Origin: Pseudoclavibacter sp. AY1F1
GTDB lineage: Bacteria; Actinomycetota; Actinomycetes; Actinomycetales; Microbacteriaceae
Assembly (NCBI RefSeq): GCF_002931075.1
Contig: NZ_PSTQ01000002.1
Span: 310,001 to 374,000, forward strand
DNA length: 64,000 nucleotides
Reading direction: 5' to 3'
In this document: one piece after another, positions 56,528 through 64,000 of the stretch
How positions within the stretch are numbered: the stretch's first letter is position 1
Layout of the letters: the number at the start of each line of letters is the position of its first letter
The notes under the pieces: generated by a model
What the model was told of the DNA's origin: nothing
The model's input: the letters and a program-made list of their open reading frames with translations, nothing else
Database searches by the model: none
Made by a program: the position numbers and the translations under genes

Positions 56528-57823
56528 ATGACCAGGAAAGACATGGGTGTGCGGCAGACGGGTGCGGCGTCCGACCGCGACTCGTCTGCGAGCATCCTCC
56601 ATGTCGACATGGACGCCTTCTTCGTCGCGGTCGAGCTCCTCGAGCGGCCCGACCTCATCGGCAAGCCCGTCATCGTCGGCGGCACGAGGGAGCGCGGGGT
56701 CGTCTCGAGCGCAAGCTACGAGGCGAGGGCTCGGGGCGTGCGCAGCGCCATGCCGATGCACCAGGCCATTGCTCGATGCCCAGAGGCGGTTGTGCTGCCT
56801 GGCAGCATGCACAAGTACCGGGAGGCGTCCCAGCAGGTCATGGAGATCTTCCGGGAGTTCACGCCGCTCGTCGAGCCGCTTTCGATCGACGAGGCGTTCC
56901 TCGACGTGTCCGGCGCGAGTCTTCTGTTCGGATCGCCCGGCGAGATCGCGGCACGGCTGCGCGAGCGTGTGAAGGCGCAGACCGGGTTGACGTGCTCTGT
57001 CGGCGCCGCGTCCACGAAGTTCGTGGCGAAGCTCGCATCCGGCAAGTGCAAGCCGAACGGCATGCTCGTGATCCCGCACGAGGAGACGATCCCGTTCCTG
57101 CATCACCTCCCGGTCGGGGCCCTCTGGGGCGTCGGCGAGAAAAGCGAGGCGAAGCTGCGGGGAATGGGCATCCACACGGTCTTCGACCTCGCCCACACGC
57201 CGGTGCCGGTGCTCGAGCGGGCGGTGGGCAAGGCGGGAGCCGCGAAGCTCAGCGCGCTGGCGTGGGGCAGAGACGAGCGGGGCATCGAGGAGGCGCACCG
57301 CGAGAAGTCGATCAGCCACGAGCAGACGTTCTTCGAGGATGTTGACGATTTCGTCTTCCTGGAGCGCGAGGTGCGTGCACAAGCGGATGCCGTGGCCACG
57401 CGCCTGCGTCGCGCAGGTCTGCAGGCTCGCCAGGTTGGCATCAAGCTCCGCTGGTCCGATTTCTCGACGATCACGCGCTCGCACACGCTCGCCGAGCCGA
57501 GCGATGTCGGCCATTCGCTGTACCTGGAGGCACGCGAGATGCTTCGGGCGGCCCTCGTGCCCCCAAGGCCCGTCCGCCTCATCGGCGTGCGCGCCGAGCG
57601 TCTCGTGGAGGCCGGCAGCTCAGGCCAGCTTTCGCTCTTCGGCGCCGAGGAGGACGACGACTGGGAAGCTGCGGAACGGGCAGTCGACCAGGCCGTCGCG
57701 CGTTTCGGCAAATTCGCGCTACGCCCGGCCTCGCTGCTCGGTCGGGGCGAGCGGAGTGACGGAACGGTCGGCCTGAGCGAGCGTGCGAACCGCACGCAGG
57801 ACGAGTCGCCCGACCGCCACTGA
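56528..57823 (+). CDS. dinB: DNA polymerase IV (Y-family, DinB)
   Basis: An error-prone Y-family translesion polymerase. 431 residues: catalytic Asp27 (HVDMDAFF) and Asp121-Glu122 (SIDEAFLDVSG), the palm/fingers segment SYEARARGVRSAMP, thumb and little-finger domains, and a beta-clamp-binding motif QLSLFG near the C-terminus. ATG 56528 is chosen from the -10 spacing and family start. No actinobacterial SOS box is obvious in the 83 bp between fadD and dinB, so DNA-damage control is not shown by sequence. Confidence 0.94.
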   Translation: MTRKDMGVRQTGAASDRDSSASILHVDMDAFFVAVELLERPDLIGKPVIVGGTRERGVVSSASYEARARGVRSAMPMHQAIARCPEAVVLPGSMHKYREASQQVMEIFREFTPLVEPLSIDEAFLDVSGASLLFGSPGEIAARLRERVKAQTGLTCSVGAASTKFVAKLASGKCKPNGMLVIPHEETIPFLHHLPVGALWGVGEKSEAKLRGMGIHTVFDLAHTPVPVLERAVGKAGAAKLSALAWGRDERGIEEAHREKSISHEQTFFEDVDDFVFLEREVRAQADAVATRLRRAGLQARQVGIKLRWSDFSTITRSHTLAEPSDVGHSLYLEAREMLRAALVPPRPVRLIGVRAERLVEAGSSGQLSLFGAEEDDDWEAAERAVDQAVARFGKFALRPASLLGRGERSDGTVGLSERANRTQDESPDRH

Positions 57824-57913
57824 ATCGCGCCGGGGGCCCGCCGCGGAGGATCGCGCCGAGGACGCATGGAGGCCGCCCCGGACGACACTGTTCCGAGCAT
57901 CCGATGCTGCGCG

Positions 57914-58201
57914 CTACGAGGCCGTCTTGGCGGCTTCCCGTGCGGCGATGCGCGCCTGCACTTCTGGTCGGCGCAGCGGCGGGACAGTCTTGGGCGGCTG
58001 ACGCCGCTCTGGCAGGTCCTCAAGGAGGTGCTCCGTGATGTGCGCGATCTCGCGTACCGCATTCTCGAAAGCCTCGCGAGTGCGGTCGGTTGGATGCGTG
58101 ATTCCAGAGACCTTGCGCACGTACTGGCGTGCTGCGGCTTCGATCTCGGTGTCGTTCGCGGCGGGTTCGAGCCCACGCAGCTCAGTGATGTTTCTGCACA
58201 T
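57914..58201 (-). CDS. DUF2277-family protein
   Basis: A 95-residue protein with the DUF2277 signature MCRNI at the N-terminus and AAARQYVRKVSG, followed by AFENAVREIA. The function of this family is unknown. No signal peptide or TM. A -10 TAGCCT lies 7 nt before the ATG and the matching -35 falls in a 7-bp microsatellite. Convergent with dinB across 90 bp, in which I see nothing further. Confidence 0.88.
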   Translation of the reverse strand: MCRNITELRGLEPAANDTEIEAAARQYVRKVSGITHPTDRTREAFENAVREIAHITEHLLEDLPERRQPPKTVPPLRRPEVQARIAAREAAKTAS

Positions 58202-58208
58202 GCGGGTC

Positions 58209-58237
58209 AGGCTACGCCGACGCTCCGCAAGCGACAA
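58209..58237 (-). promoter_or_regulatory. Promoter of the DUF2277 gene
   Basis: On the minus strand: TTGTCG (58232-58237), 17-bp spacer, TAGCCT (58209-58214), then 7 nt to ATG 58201. The -35 lies inside the CAAGCGA repeat. Confidence 0.5.
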
Positions 58238-58262
58238 GCGACAAGCGACAAGCGACAAGCGA
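58228..58262. repeat. 7-bp microsatellite (CAAGCGA)5
   Basis: Five perfect copies of CAAGCGA (58228-58234 through 58256-58262), in the 226-bp gap between the DUF2277 gene and treZ. It overlaps the predicted -35. Confidence 0.95.
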
Positions 58263-58381
58263 GTCTGCCTTCGGGAGCTGGGCCGGGTACGGCTTCGCCC
58301 GCGTGTGCAACTTGCGTGATGAAAGCGTGTTTTCGGGTCGCCGGACGCCCGGAACGTCATGTGATCACGGAGGTCGGTCAG

Positions 58382-58418
58382 CGCCAGGCGCCCGGCGGAG
58401 GAAGCAGGGCGCCTGGCG
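58382..58418 (-). terminator. Terminator after treZ
   Basis: A perfect 12-bp stem: CGCCAGGCGCCC (58382-58393) and GGGCGCCTGGCG (58407-58418), 13-nt loop, 9 bp beyond the treZ stop. Confidence 0.75.
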
Positions 58419-58427
58419 GAGGCTGAG

Positions 58428-60224
58428 TCAGGCGCGTGTCGCGCGGACGACGGCGGCGCTCTCCGCGGGGAGGCGGAGTGGCACGAAGGCGGTGCCGACG
58501 GGCGCTCCGGTGGTGGTGCCTGTCGTGGTACCGAGCGTTGCCCGCGCATCCGTCGCGAACAGCACCTCGGTGGCGCGCTCGACGCGAAGCTCCCGCTCGA
58601 GGCCGGAGAAGTTCACGGCGATGAGGAGGCCGCCGCGCGTGATGACCAGCGTGCCGTGCTCCTGCGAGACGTCGACGCTGCTCGCATCGAGCCACGGCGT
58701 GGTGACGTCGGCCTCGCGCCGACGCAGCGCGATGAGTTCGCGGTACACCTCGAGGAGGCGCGCGTGCTCTGGCTTCTCGAGCTCGCTCCAGTCGAGCTTC
58801 GAGCGGTTGAAGGTCTCCACATCCTGGGGGTTCGGGACAACCTCCGCGTCCCACCCCATGCGTGCGAACTCACCGATGCGGCCCTCGGTCGTCGCCTTCG
58901 CGAGCTCGGGCTCCGGGTGCGAGGAGAAGAACTGGAAGGGCGTCGTGGCCCCCCATTCCTCGCCCATGAAGAGCATCGGCGTGAAGGGCGAAGTGAGCTC
59001 GAGGGTCGCTGCGATGGCGAGCTGTCCCGGAGAGAGCGTCGCCGTGAGGCGGTCGCCGATCGCGCGGTTGCCGATCTGGTCGTGGTTCTGTGAGGAGACG
59101 ACGAGTCGCCAGGCCCGGGTCTGCGCGGGCAGGGGGCGGCCGTGGTGGCGGCCGCGGAACGTCGAGACGGTGCCGTCGTGGAAGAAGCCATTCGTGAGCA
59201 CCTTCGCGAGCGCGTCGAGGCCCGCGAAGTCGGCGTAGTAGCCGCTTGTCTCGCCCGTGAGGTTGACGTGCACCGCGTGGTGGAAGTCGTCTGACCACTG
59301 GGCGTCGAGTCCGTAGCCGCCCGCCTCGTCCGAGGTGATGAGCCGAGGGTTGTTGAGGTCGGACTCGGCGATGAGCGTCAGCGGGCGGCCGACATGCGCC
59401 TCGAGCTCGTCGACGTCACGTGCGAGCTCCTCGAGGATGTGCACGGCACGGTCGTCGACAAGAGCGTGCACCGCGTCGAGTCGCAGCCCATCGACGTGGA
59501 AGTCGCGGAGCCACATGGCGACGTTGTCGCGAATGTAGGCCCGCACTTCGTCGGAGTTCTCACCGTCAAGGTTGACGGTGTCGCCCCACGCCGTGGCGTG
59601 GTGGTCGGAGAGGTACGGGCCGAACTTGCCGAGGTAGTTGCCGGACGGCCCGAGGTGGTTGTAGACGACGTCCTGGATGACCCCGATGCCGCGCTCGTGG
59701 CAGGCATCGACGAAGCGCTGGTAGGCGGCGGGCCCGCCGTAGCCCTCATGAACGGCGAACCAGTCGACCCCGTCGTACCCCCAGCCGTGGGTGCCGCTGA
59801 AGGCGTTGACCGGCATGACCTCGACGAAGTCGACGCCGAGCTCCTGCAGGTGGTCGAGTCGACCGATGGCCGAGTCGAGGGTGCCTTCCGGCGTGAACGT
59901 GCCGATGTGCACTTCGATGATGACCGAGCCGGCAAACGACCGACCTGTCCAGTCGCCGTCGACCCACGGGTGGCGGTCCGCGTCGAACGTGCGGGAGAGT
60001 CCGTGCACGCCATCGGGCTGCCAGCGGGATCGGGGGTCCGGGATGGGGGTCGTATCGCCGTCGACGAGGTACCCGTAGTCGTGGGTCTCCTCGTCGAGCT
60101 CGAGCGCCGCATCCGGAACCCACCAGTCGGCTTCGGTGCGGCGCATCGGCACCTCGGTGCCGTCGAGGAGCAGGGTCAGCGTCTCGGCGTGGGGTGTCCA
60201 GACGTCGAAGCGGGAATCGCGCAC
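58428..60224 (-). CDS. treZ: Malto-oligosyltrehalose trehalohydrolase
   Basis: TreZ releases free trehalose from maltooligosyl-trehalose made by TreY. 598 residues: N-terminal beta domain ([18 protein letters not shown]), CBM48-like region, and GH13 barrel with [54 protein letters not shown], the nucleophile region [22 protein letters not shown] and [16 protein letters not shown], all typical of TreZ. GTG 60224 has AAGGAG 7 nt upstream; the frame further upstream is antisense to treY. It follows treY by 46 bp. Confidence 0.94.
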   Translation of the reverse strand: MRDSRFDVWTPHAETLTLLLDGTEVPMRRTEADWWVPDAALELDEETHDYGYLVDGDTTPIPDPRSRWQPDGVHGLSRTFDADRHPWVDGDWTGRSFAGSVIIEVHIGTFTPEGTLDSAIGRLDHLQELGVDFVEVMPVNAFSGTHGWGYDGVDWFAVHEGYGGPAAYQRFVDACHERGIGVIQDVVYNHLGPSGNYLGKFGPYLSDHHATAWGDTVNLDGENSDEVRAYIRDNVAMWLRDFHVDGLRLDAVHALVDDRAVHILEELARDVDELEAHVGRPLTLIAESDLNNPRLITSDEAGGYGLDAQWSDDFHHAVHVNLTGETSGYYADFAGLDALAKVLTNGFFHDGTVSTFRGRHHGRPLPAQTRAWRLVVSSQNHDQIGNRAIGDRLTATLSPGQLAIAATLELTSPFTPMLFMGEEWGATTPFQFFSSHPEPELAKATTEGRIGEFARMGWDAEVVPNPQDVETFNRSKLDWSELEKPEHARLLEVYRELIALRRREADVTTPWLDASSVDVSQEHGTLVITRGGLLIAVNFSGLERELRVERATEVLFATDARATLGTTTGTTTGAPVGTAFVPLRLPAESAAVVRATRA

Positions 60225-60270
60225 GGAGATCTCCTTGGTGGAAGGCGAGGTGTGTGGATGCGGGCGGCGG

Positions 60271-62595
60271 CTAGGACTTGGCCAGGAGGGCCACGGGGTA
60301 CTGCTGCAGGATCGCGGCGAGCGGCACGTCCTTGCCGCCTGTGTAGACGGCGGCGGTGAGCTGGTCGATCCACTCGCCCTCTGGCAGCGGGATGGTCGTG
60401 CCGATCCAGCCGCCGCCCTGCTCGAGACCGATGGGCAGGCGGGTGCCGATCGTGATGGCGCCGCCGCGGGAGAAGGCGAGCGCGTGCTCGGCGGCCGGAC
60501 CGTTCGCGTCGATGCCTTCGTACTCGGTGAAGAGCTCGGGGCGACTGCGCCGCAGGCGCAGGCACGCGGCCGTGACGAGGAGCTTGGCGGCCCCGGAATC
60601 GTCGATCTCCGGTACCGCGCCGTGCAGGATGGCATCGAGCGCCGAAGTGCGCGACGAGTAGTCCACGGGCTGCCGGTTGTCGGGGTCCACGAGCGTGCGC
60701 GCCCAGAGCTCCGTGCCCTGGTAGACGTCGGGGATGCCCGGCATCGTGAGCTGCACGATCTTCGCGGTGAGCGAGTTCGACCAGCCGGCCGACTGCGTCT
60801 CGGCGACGACGTTCTGGACGACGTTCGACGCGACGGGGTTGTCGAAGACCGCGTCGACCGCTGATCGCAGCTGCTCTTCGAACTCCTCGTTGGGGTTGGT
60901 CCAGCTCGTGTGCAGGTCAGCCTCGCGTGCCGCCTTCTCGAGGTAGGCGTTGAGGCGCTCCCGTGACGCGGGCCAGGCCCCGACGATCGCCTGCCAGGTG
61001 AGCTGGGCAAACGCGTTGTCGTCGATGGGGGCGACGTTCTGCAGCTCCGCGACGCTCTCGGCCCAGAACTCGGGCACCTCGCTGAGAGCCGTGATGCGGG
61101 CTCGCGTGTCCTCGCCCCGCTTCGTGTCGTGGGTCGAGAGCGTGGTCATGGCGTCGGGCCAGTCGCGGGATCGTGCGGTCTGCAGCTCGTGGAACCGCTC
61201 CGGCGTGATGGAGAACACGTTCGGGTCTCCACCGACCTCGTTGAGGGAGGTGAGACGCGCGTACCGGTAGAAGGATCGATCCTCCACGGCCTTCGCCATG
61301 ATCATGCCGGTTGTCTGCTGGAGACGCAGCGCAGCCTCGGCCTCAGGCGCTTCCAGGAACGGCAGGATGCGGGCGATGGATTCCGCGAGGTCGGGTCGCT
61401 GCTCCTTCGCAGCCTGCGCCGCCTGCGTGAGGTGGTTGGCCCCGGTCGGGAGGTAGCTGCGGTAGACGCTGAAATGGGCGGCAATCTCCGAGACCGAGTC
61501 CTCGATGAGTTCGTCCTCGAGGCCGGTCGAGCGCAGCTCGCGGGCGATCCTGCGGATCTCGGCGTTCAGCGAGATGTCCGCGACGGCACGCTTCGCCTCG
61601 TGGATGAGCTGCTCCCAGTCGATCGGAGCGCCGTCCGCTCCGGCGAGCTCGTCGAGGAGCTCCTCGGCGTCGGCATCGACGAGGACGCGGTCGATCTGCC
61701 CGAGTGCGTCGTAGCCGGTTGTGCCTGCCGTGCGCCAGTCCGCGGGCAGCGACTCGTCGCCCTCGAGGATTTTCTCGACGAGGACGTACGCGCCGCGCGT
61801 CCGGTCGGCGAGGTGGCGCAGGTAGCCGCCGGGGTCGCGCAGCCCGTCCGGGTGGTCGATGCGGAGCCCGTCGACGAGGCGGTGCCGCATCCAGTCGAAG
61901 ATCTCCTCGTGCGCTTCGTCGAACACGTCGTCGTCCTCAACGCGGATGCCCGCAAGCGACGTGATCGTGAAGAAGCGGCGGTAGTTCAGGCGGGTGTCGC
62001 CCTGGCGCCAGTGGATGAGCTGGTAGTGCTGGTTGTCGAGCACCTCGCGCACGGACGCGCCCTCCGGAGCGGAACCCTCGGCCAGCGGGTACTCGGTCGA
62101 GTGGTAGCGCAGCACACCGGCCTCGGCGTCCACGGTCACGTTCGCGATCGCGTCCCCGCGTTCGCGTGGCATGTCGTCGTCGCCGACGGTCGGGATGAGG
62201 AGCTTGCCGCTCCCCGCCTCCCAGTCGATGTCGAAGGACTCGGCGTGCGCCGCGTCCTGTCCGTTCGCGAGCACGTCCCACCACCACGGGTTGTCGCGTG
62301 GCGTGCCGACGCCCATGTGGTTCGGCACGATATCGACGAGCACCCCGAGGCCCAGCTCGCGTGCCTGTGCGGAGAACCGCTCGAGCGCCTCTCGGCCACC
62401 CCGCTCGTCGTCGACCTTCGAGGGGTCGACGACGTCGTAGCCGTGGGTGCTGCCCGGGGTCGCCTGCAGGATGGGCGAGAGGTACACCCATCCGACGCCG
62501 AGCCGCTCCAGGTAGGGGAGCTGCTCGGCGGCCGCGTCGAGGTCGAACTCCGACGTCAGTTGGAATCGATAGGTGCTGGATGGGATGCGCATCAT
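60271..62595 (-). CDS. treY: Malto-oligosyltrehalose synthase
   Basis: TreY isomerises the reducing-end alpha-1,4 bond of maltodextrins to alpha-1,1, giving maltooligosyl-trehalose. 774 residues with [85 protein letters not shown] with the catalytic Asp, the EKIL Glu region, and [14 protein letters not shown]. Part of treX-treY-treZ, lying 43 bp after the debranching gene and 46 bp before treZ. The pathway turns glycogen directly into trehalose, an osmolyte and desiccation protectant. Confidence 0.95.
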   Translation of the reverse strand: MMRIPSSTYRFQLTSEFDLDAAAEQLPYLERLGVGWVYLSPILQATPGSTHGYDVVDPSKVDDERGGREALERFSAQARELGLGVLVDIVPNHMGVGTPRDNPWWWDVLANGQDAAHAESFDIDWEAGSGKLLIPTVGDDDMPRERGDAIANVTVDAEAGVLRYHSTEYPLAEGSAPEGASVREVLDNQHYQLIHWRQGDTRLNYRRFFTITSLAGIRVEDDDVFDEAHEEIFDWMRHRLVDGLRIDHPDGLRDPGGYLRHLADRTRGAYVLVEKILEGDESLPADWRTAGTTGYDALGQIDRVLVDADAEELLDELAGADGAPIDWEQLIHEAKRAVADISLNAEIRRIARELRSTGLEDELIEDSVSEIAAHFSVYRSYLPTGANHLTQAAQAAKEQRPDLAESIARILPFLEAPEAEAALRLQQTTGMIMAKAVEDRSFYRYARLTSLNEVGGDPNVFSITPERFHELQTARSRDWPDAMTTLSTHDTKRGEDTRARITALSEVPEFWAESVAELQNVAPIDDNAFAQLTWQAIVGAWPASRERLNAYLEKAAREADLHTSWTNPNEEFEEQLRSAVDAVFDNPVASNVVQNVVAETQSAGWSNSLTAKIVQLTMPGIPDVYQGTELWARTLVDPDNRQPVDYSSRTSALDAILHGAVPEIDDSGAAKLLVTAACLRLRRSRPELFTEYEGIDANGPAAEHALAFSRGGAITIGTRLPIGLEQGGGWIGTTIPLPEGEWIDQLTAAVYTGGKDVPLAAILQQYPVALLAKS

Positions 62596-62638
62596 GGTCT
62601 CCGTCGCGCGAGGTGCTTCTGAAGTTGGTCAGGCCGGG

Positions 62639-64000
62639 TCAGCTGCCGAGGGGAGGCCGCGTGATGATCGGGATAGGCGTTGTCATCGCCGCGACGGAGG
62701 CGGCGACTGAGTGGTCGGGCTTCTCCTTGAGTTCGGCCTCGCGCAGCACCACAAGCGAGCGGGGCTCGAGCGGGATGGTCGCCCCGGGCTCGACCGCTTC
62801 GAGGTCAGTGTGCATCCCGGACGTGTCGATCACGATGTCCCAGAGGGACGTGATCTCCACGCTGGGGATCGTCGCCTCTACGACGGTCTCGCTGGCGTTG
62901 AAGTAGACCATGAAGCTCACGTCGGTGATCTCCTCGCCGCGTTCGTCACGGCCGGCGATGGCGTTCCCGTTGAGGAACATGCCCATCGACTTCACGAACT
63001 CGGCGTTCCAGTCTTCCGACGCCATCTGCGTGCCGTCGGTCGACAGCCACACGATGTCGGGCAGGGCTGAGCCCTCTGCTCGCTCCTCGACGCGGCCGTT
63101 GAAGAAGCGCCGGCGGCGGAAGGTCGGGTGATCGGCGCGCAGCTGCGCGACGGCCCTCGTGAACTCGATGAGCGGCTCATCCGCGCTCTCCCAGTGCACC
63201 CAGCTGATTTCGCTGTCCTGCGCGTAGGTGTTGTTGTTGCCGTTCTGGGTGCGGCCCAGCTCGTCTCCGTGGAGGAGCATCGGGACGCCCTGGCTGAGCA
63301 GCATCGTCGCGATGATGTTGCGCTGCTGCCTGGCCCGCATGGCGTTGATCTCTGGGTCATCGGTCGGCCCTTCGACGCCCAGGTTGTAGGAGCGGTTGTG
63401 GCTCTCGCCGTCGTTGCCGTTTTCGCCGTTGGCGTCGTTGTGCTTCTCGTTGTATGAGACCAGGTCGCGCAGCGTGAAGCCGTCGTGGGCGGTGACGAAG
63501 TTGATGGATGCGAAGGGGCGTCGTCCTGAGTGCTCATACAGGTCAGCCGAACCCGTGATGCGGCTCGCGAACTCGCCGAGCGTCGAGGGCTCGCCGCGCC
63601 AGAAGTCGCGGACGGTATCGCGGTACTTGCCGTTCCACTCTGTCCACTGCGGCGGGAAGTTCCCGACCTGGTAGCCGCCGGGGCCGACGTCCCACGGCTC
63701 GGCGATGAGCTTCACCTGCGAGACCACCGGGTCCTGCTGCACGAGGTCGAAGAAGGTCGAGAGCTTGTCGACGTCGTGCAGCTCGCGCGCGAGGGTCGAC
63801 GCGAGGTCGAAGCGGAAGCCGTCGACGTGCATCTCGGTCACCCAGTAGCGCAGCGAGTCCATGATGAGCTGCAGCGAGTGCGGGTGGCGCATGTTGAGCG
63901 AGTTGCCGGTGCCCGTGTAGTCGGTGTAGTACCGCTTGTCGTCTTCCTCGAGCCGGTAGTACGCGCCGTTGTCGATGCCGCGGAAGCTGAGGGTCGGTCC
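62639..64000 (-). CDS. treX: Glycogen debranching enzyme (TreX/GlgX-type), partial at window edge
   Basis: The C-terminal 453 codons of an isoamylase-type debranching enzyme; the gene continues beyond base 64000, so the N-terminus is missing. Visible: SFRGIDNGAYYRL, GTGNSLNMRHPHSLQ, the nucleophile region DGFRFDLASTLAREL, IAEPWDVGPGGYQVGNFP, FVTAHDGFTLRDLVSYNEKHN, LLHGDELGRTQNGNNN. It heads treX-treY-treZ on the minus strand and provides unbranched chains to TreY. The first ATG within the window (63892) is internal, because the frame is open and homologous up to the edge. It is a paralog of glgX at 32689-34821. Confidence 0.94.
   Translation of the reverse strand, partial: GPTLSFRGIDNGAYYRLEEDDKRYYTDYTGTGNSLNMRHPHSLQLIMDSLRYWVTEMHVDGFRFDLASTLARELHDVDKLSTFFDLVQQDPVVSQVKLIAEPWDVGPGGYQVGNFPPQWTEWNGKYRDTVRDFWRGEPSTLGEFASRITGSADLYEHSGRRPFASINFVTAHDGFTLRDLVSYNEKHNDANGENGNDGESHNRSYNLGVEGPTDDPEINAMRARQQRNIIATMLLSQGVPMLLHGDELGRTQNGNNNTYAQDSEISWVHWESADEPLIEFTRAVAQLRADHPTFRRRRFFNGRVEERAEGSALPDIVWLSTDGTQMASEDWNAEFVKSMGMFLNGNAIAGRDERGEEITDVSFMVYFNASETVVEATIPSVEITSLWDIVIDTSGMHTDLEAVEPGATIPLEPRSLVVLREAELKEKPDHSVAASVAAMTTPIPIITRPPLGS

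Noticed and set aside
60225-61010. N-terminal extension of treZ
   Set aside because: This part of the open frame is antisense-frame reading of treY DNA; a GTG with AAGGAG at 60224 gives the family N-terminus.

Overview
The window is GC-rich (roughly two thirds G+C), dense and reads as chromosome of a high-GC actinobacterium, most likely Micrococcales/Microbacteriaceae. Pointers are the yifB-dprA-xerC-M23 peptidase-rpsB-tsf-pyrH-frr-cdsA order, the iscS/mnmA/ligA/gatCAB neighbourhood, the GlgE and TreXYZ alpha-glucan enzymes, an LAQTG cell-wall sorting signal, secreted lysozyme-like domains, and many genes whose -10 hexamer sits only 6-7 nt before the start codon (probable leaderless mRNAs). 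The species call is inference. I saw no rRNA, tRNA, CRISPR array, prophage or intact insertion sequence.

Layout: 1-5.6 kb, a RecQ helicase with a C-terminal phosphoribosyltransferase-like domain, then yraN-yifB-dprA (endonuclease-like protein and transformation proteins). 5.6-8.2 kb, a divergent marR/MMPL-exporter pair inside the normally conserved dprA-xerC stretch. 8.3-11.6 kb, xerC, a sortase-type surface protein and an M23 peptidase. 11.9-17.1 kb, rpsB, tsf, pyrH, frr, cdsA and a small DivIVA-domain protein. 17.2-19.4 kb, three tandem secreted peptidoglycan-lytic-type proteins that look domain-shuffled. 19.5-28 kb, a zinc-ribbon protein, an alpha/beta hydrolase, a zinc metallopeptidase, an AI-2E-family permease, a long DivIVA-like coiled-coil protein, and a two-gene operon of a membrane protein with an internal lipobox plus a CnoX-like thioredoxin/TPR protein.

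28-34.8 kb is glgX-glgE-glgB on the minus strand; 58.4-64 kb is a second debranching enzyme with treY and treZ (treX-treY-treZ), cut by the window edge. Together these cover alpha-glucan branching, debranching, maltosyl transfer from maltose-1-phosphate, and glycogen-to-trehalose conversion. Between them lie iscS, an accessory block (ABC exporter, two MFS transporters, TetR, an HTH-DUF2690 regulator) that separates iscS from mnmA, then mnmA-membrane protein-ligA, a large Gln/Pro/Gly-repeat protein, gatCAB, a Lys-rich repeat protein, fadD, dinB and a DUF2277 protein.

Beyond genes, several cis signals stand out: near-perfect terminator hairpins at most convergent ends, two inverted DnaA-box-like pairs, a shared direct-repeat motif in the promoters of two of the secreted lytic proteins, a palindrome cluster between marR and the MMPL gene, dispersed CTAG-bounded repeats at gene ends, a 7-bp microsatellite overlapping a predicted -35, and a hexamer GGATGC/GCATCC that appears clearly more often than base composition predicts, including in terminator stems.
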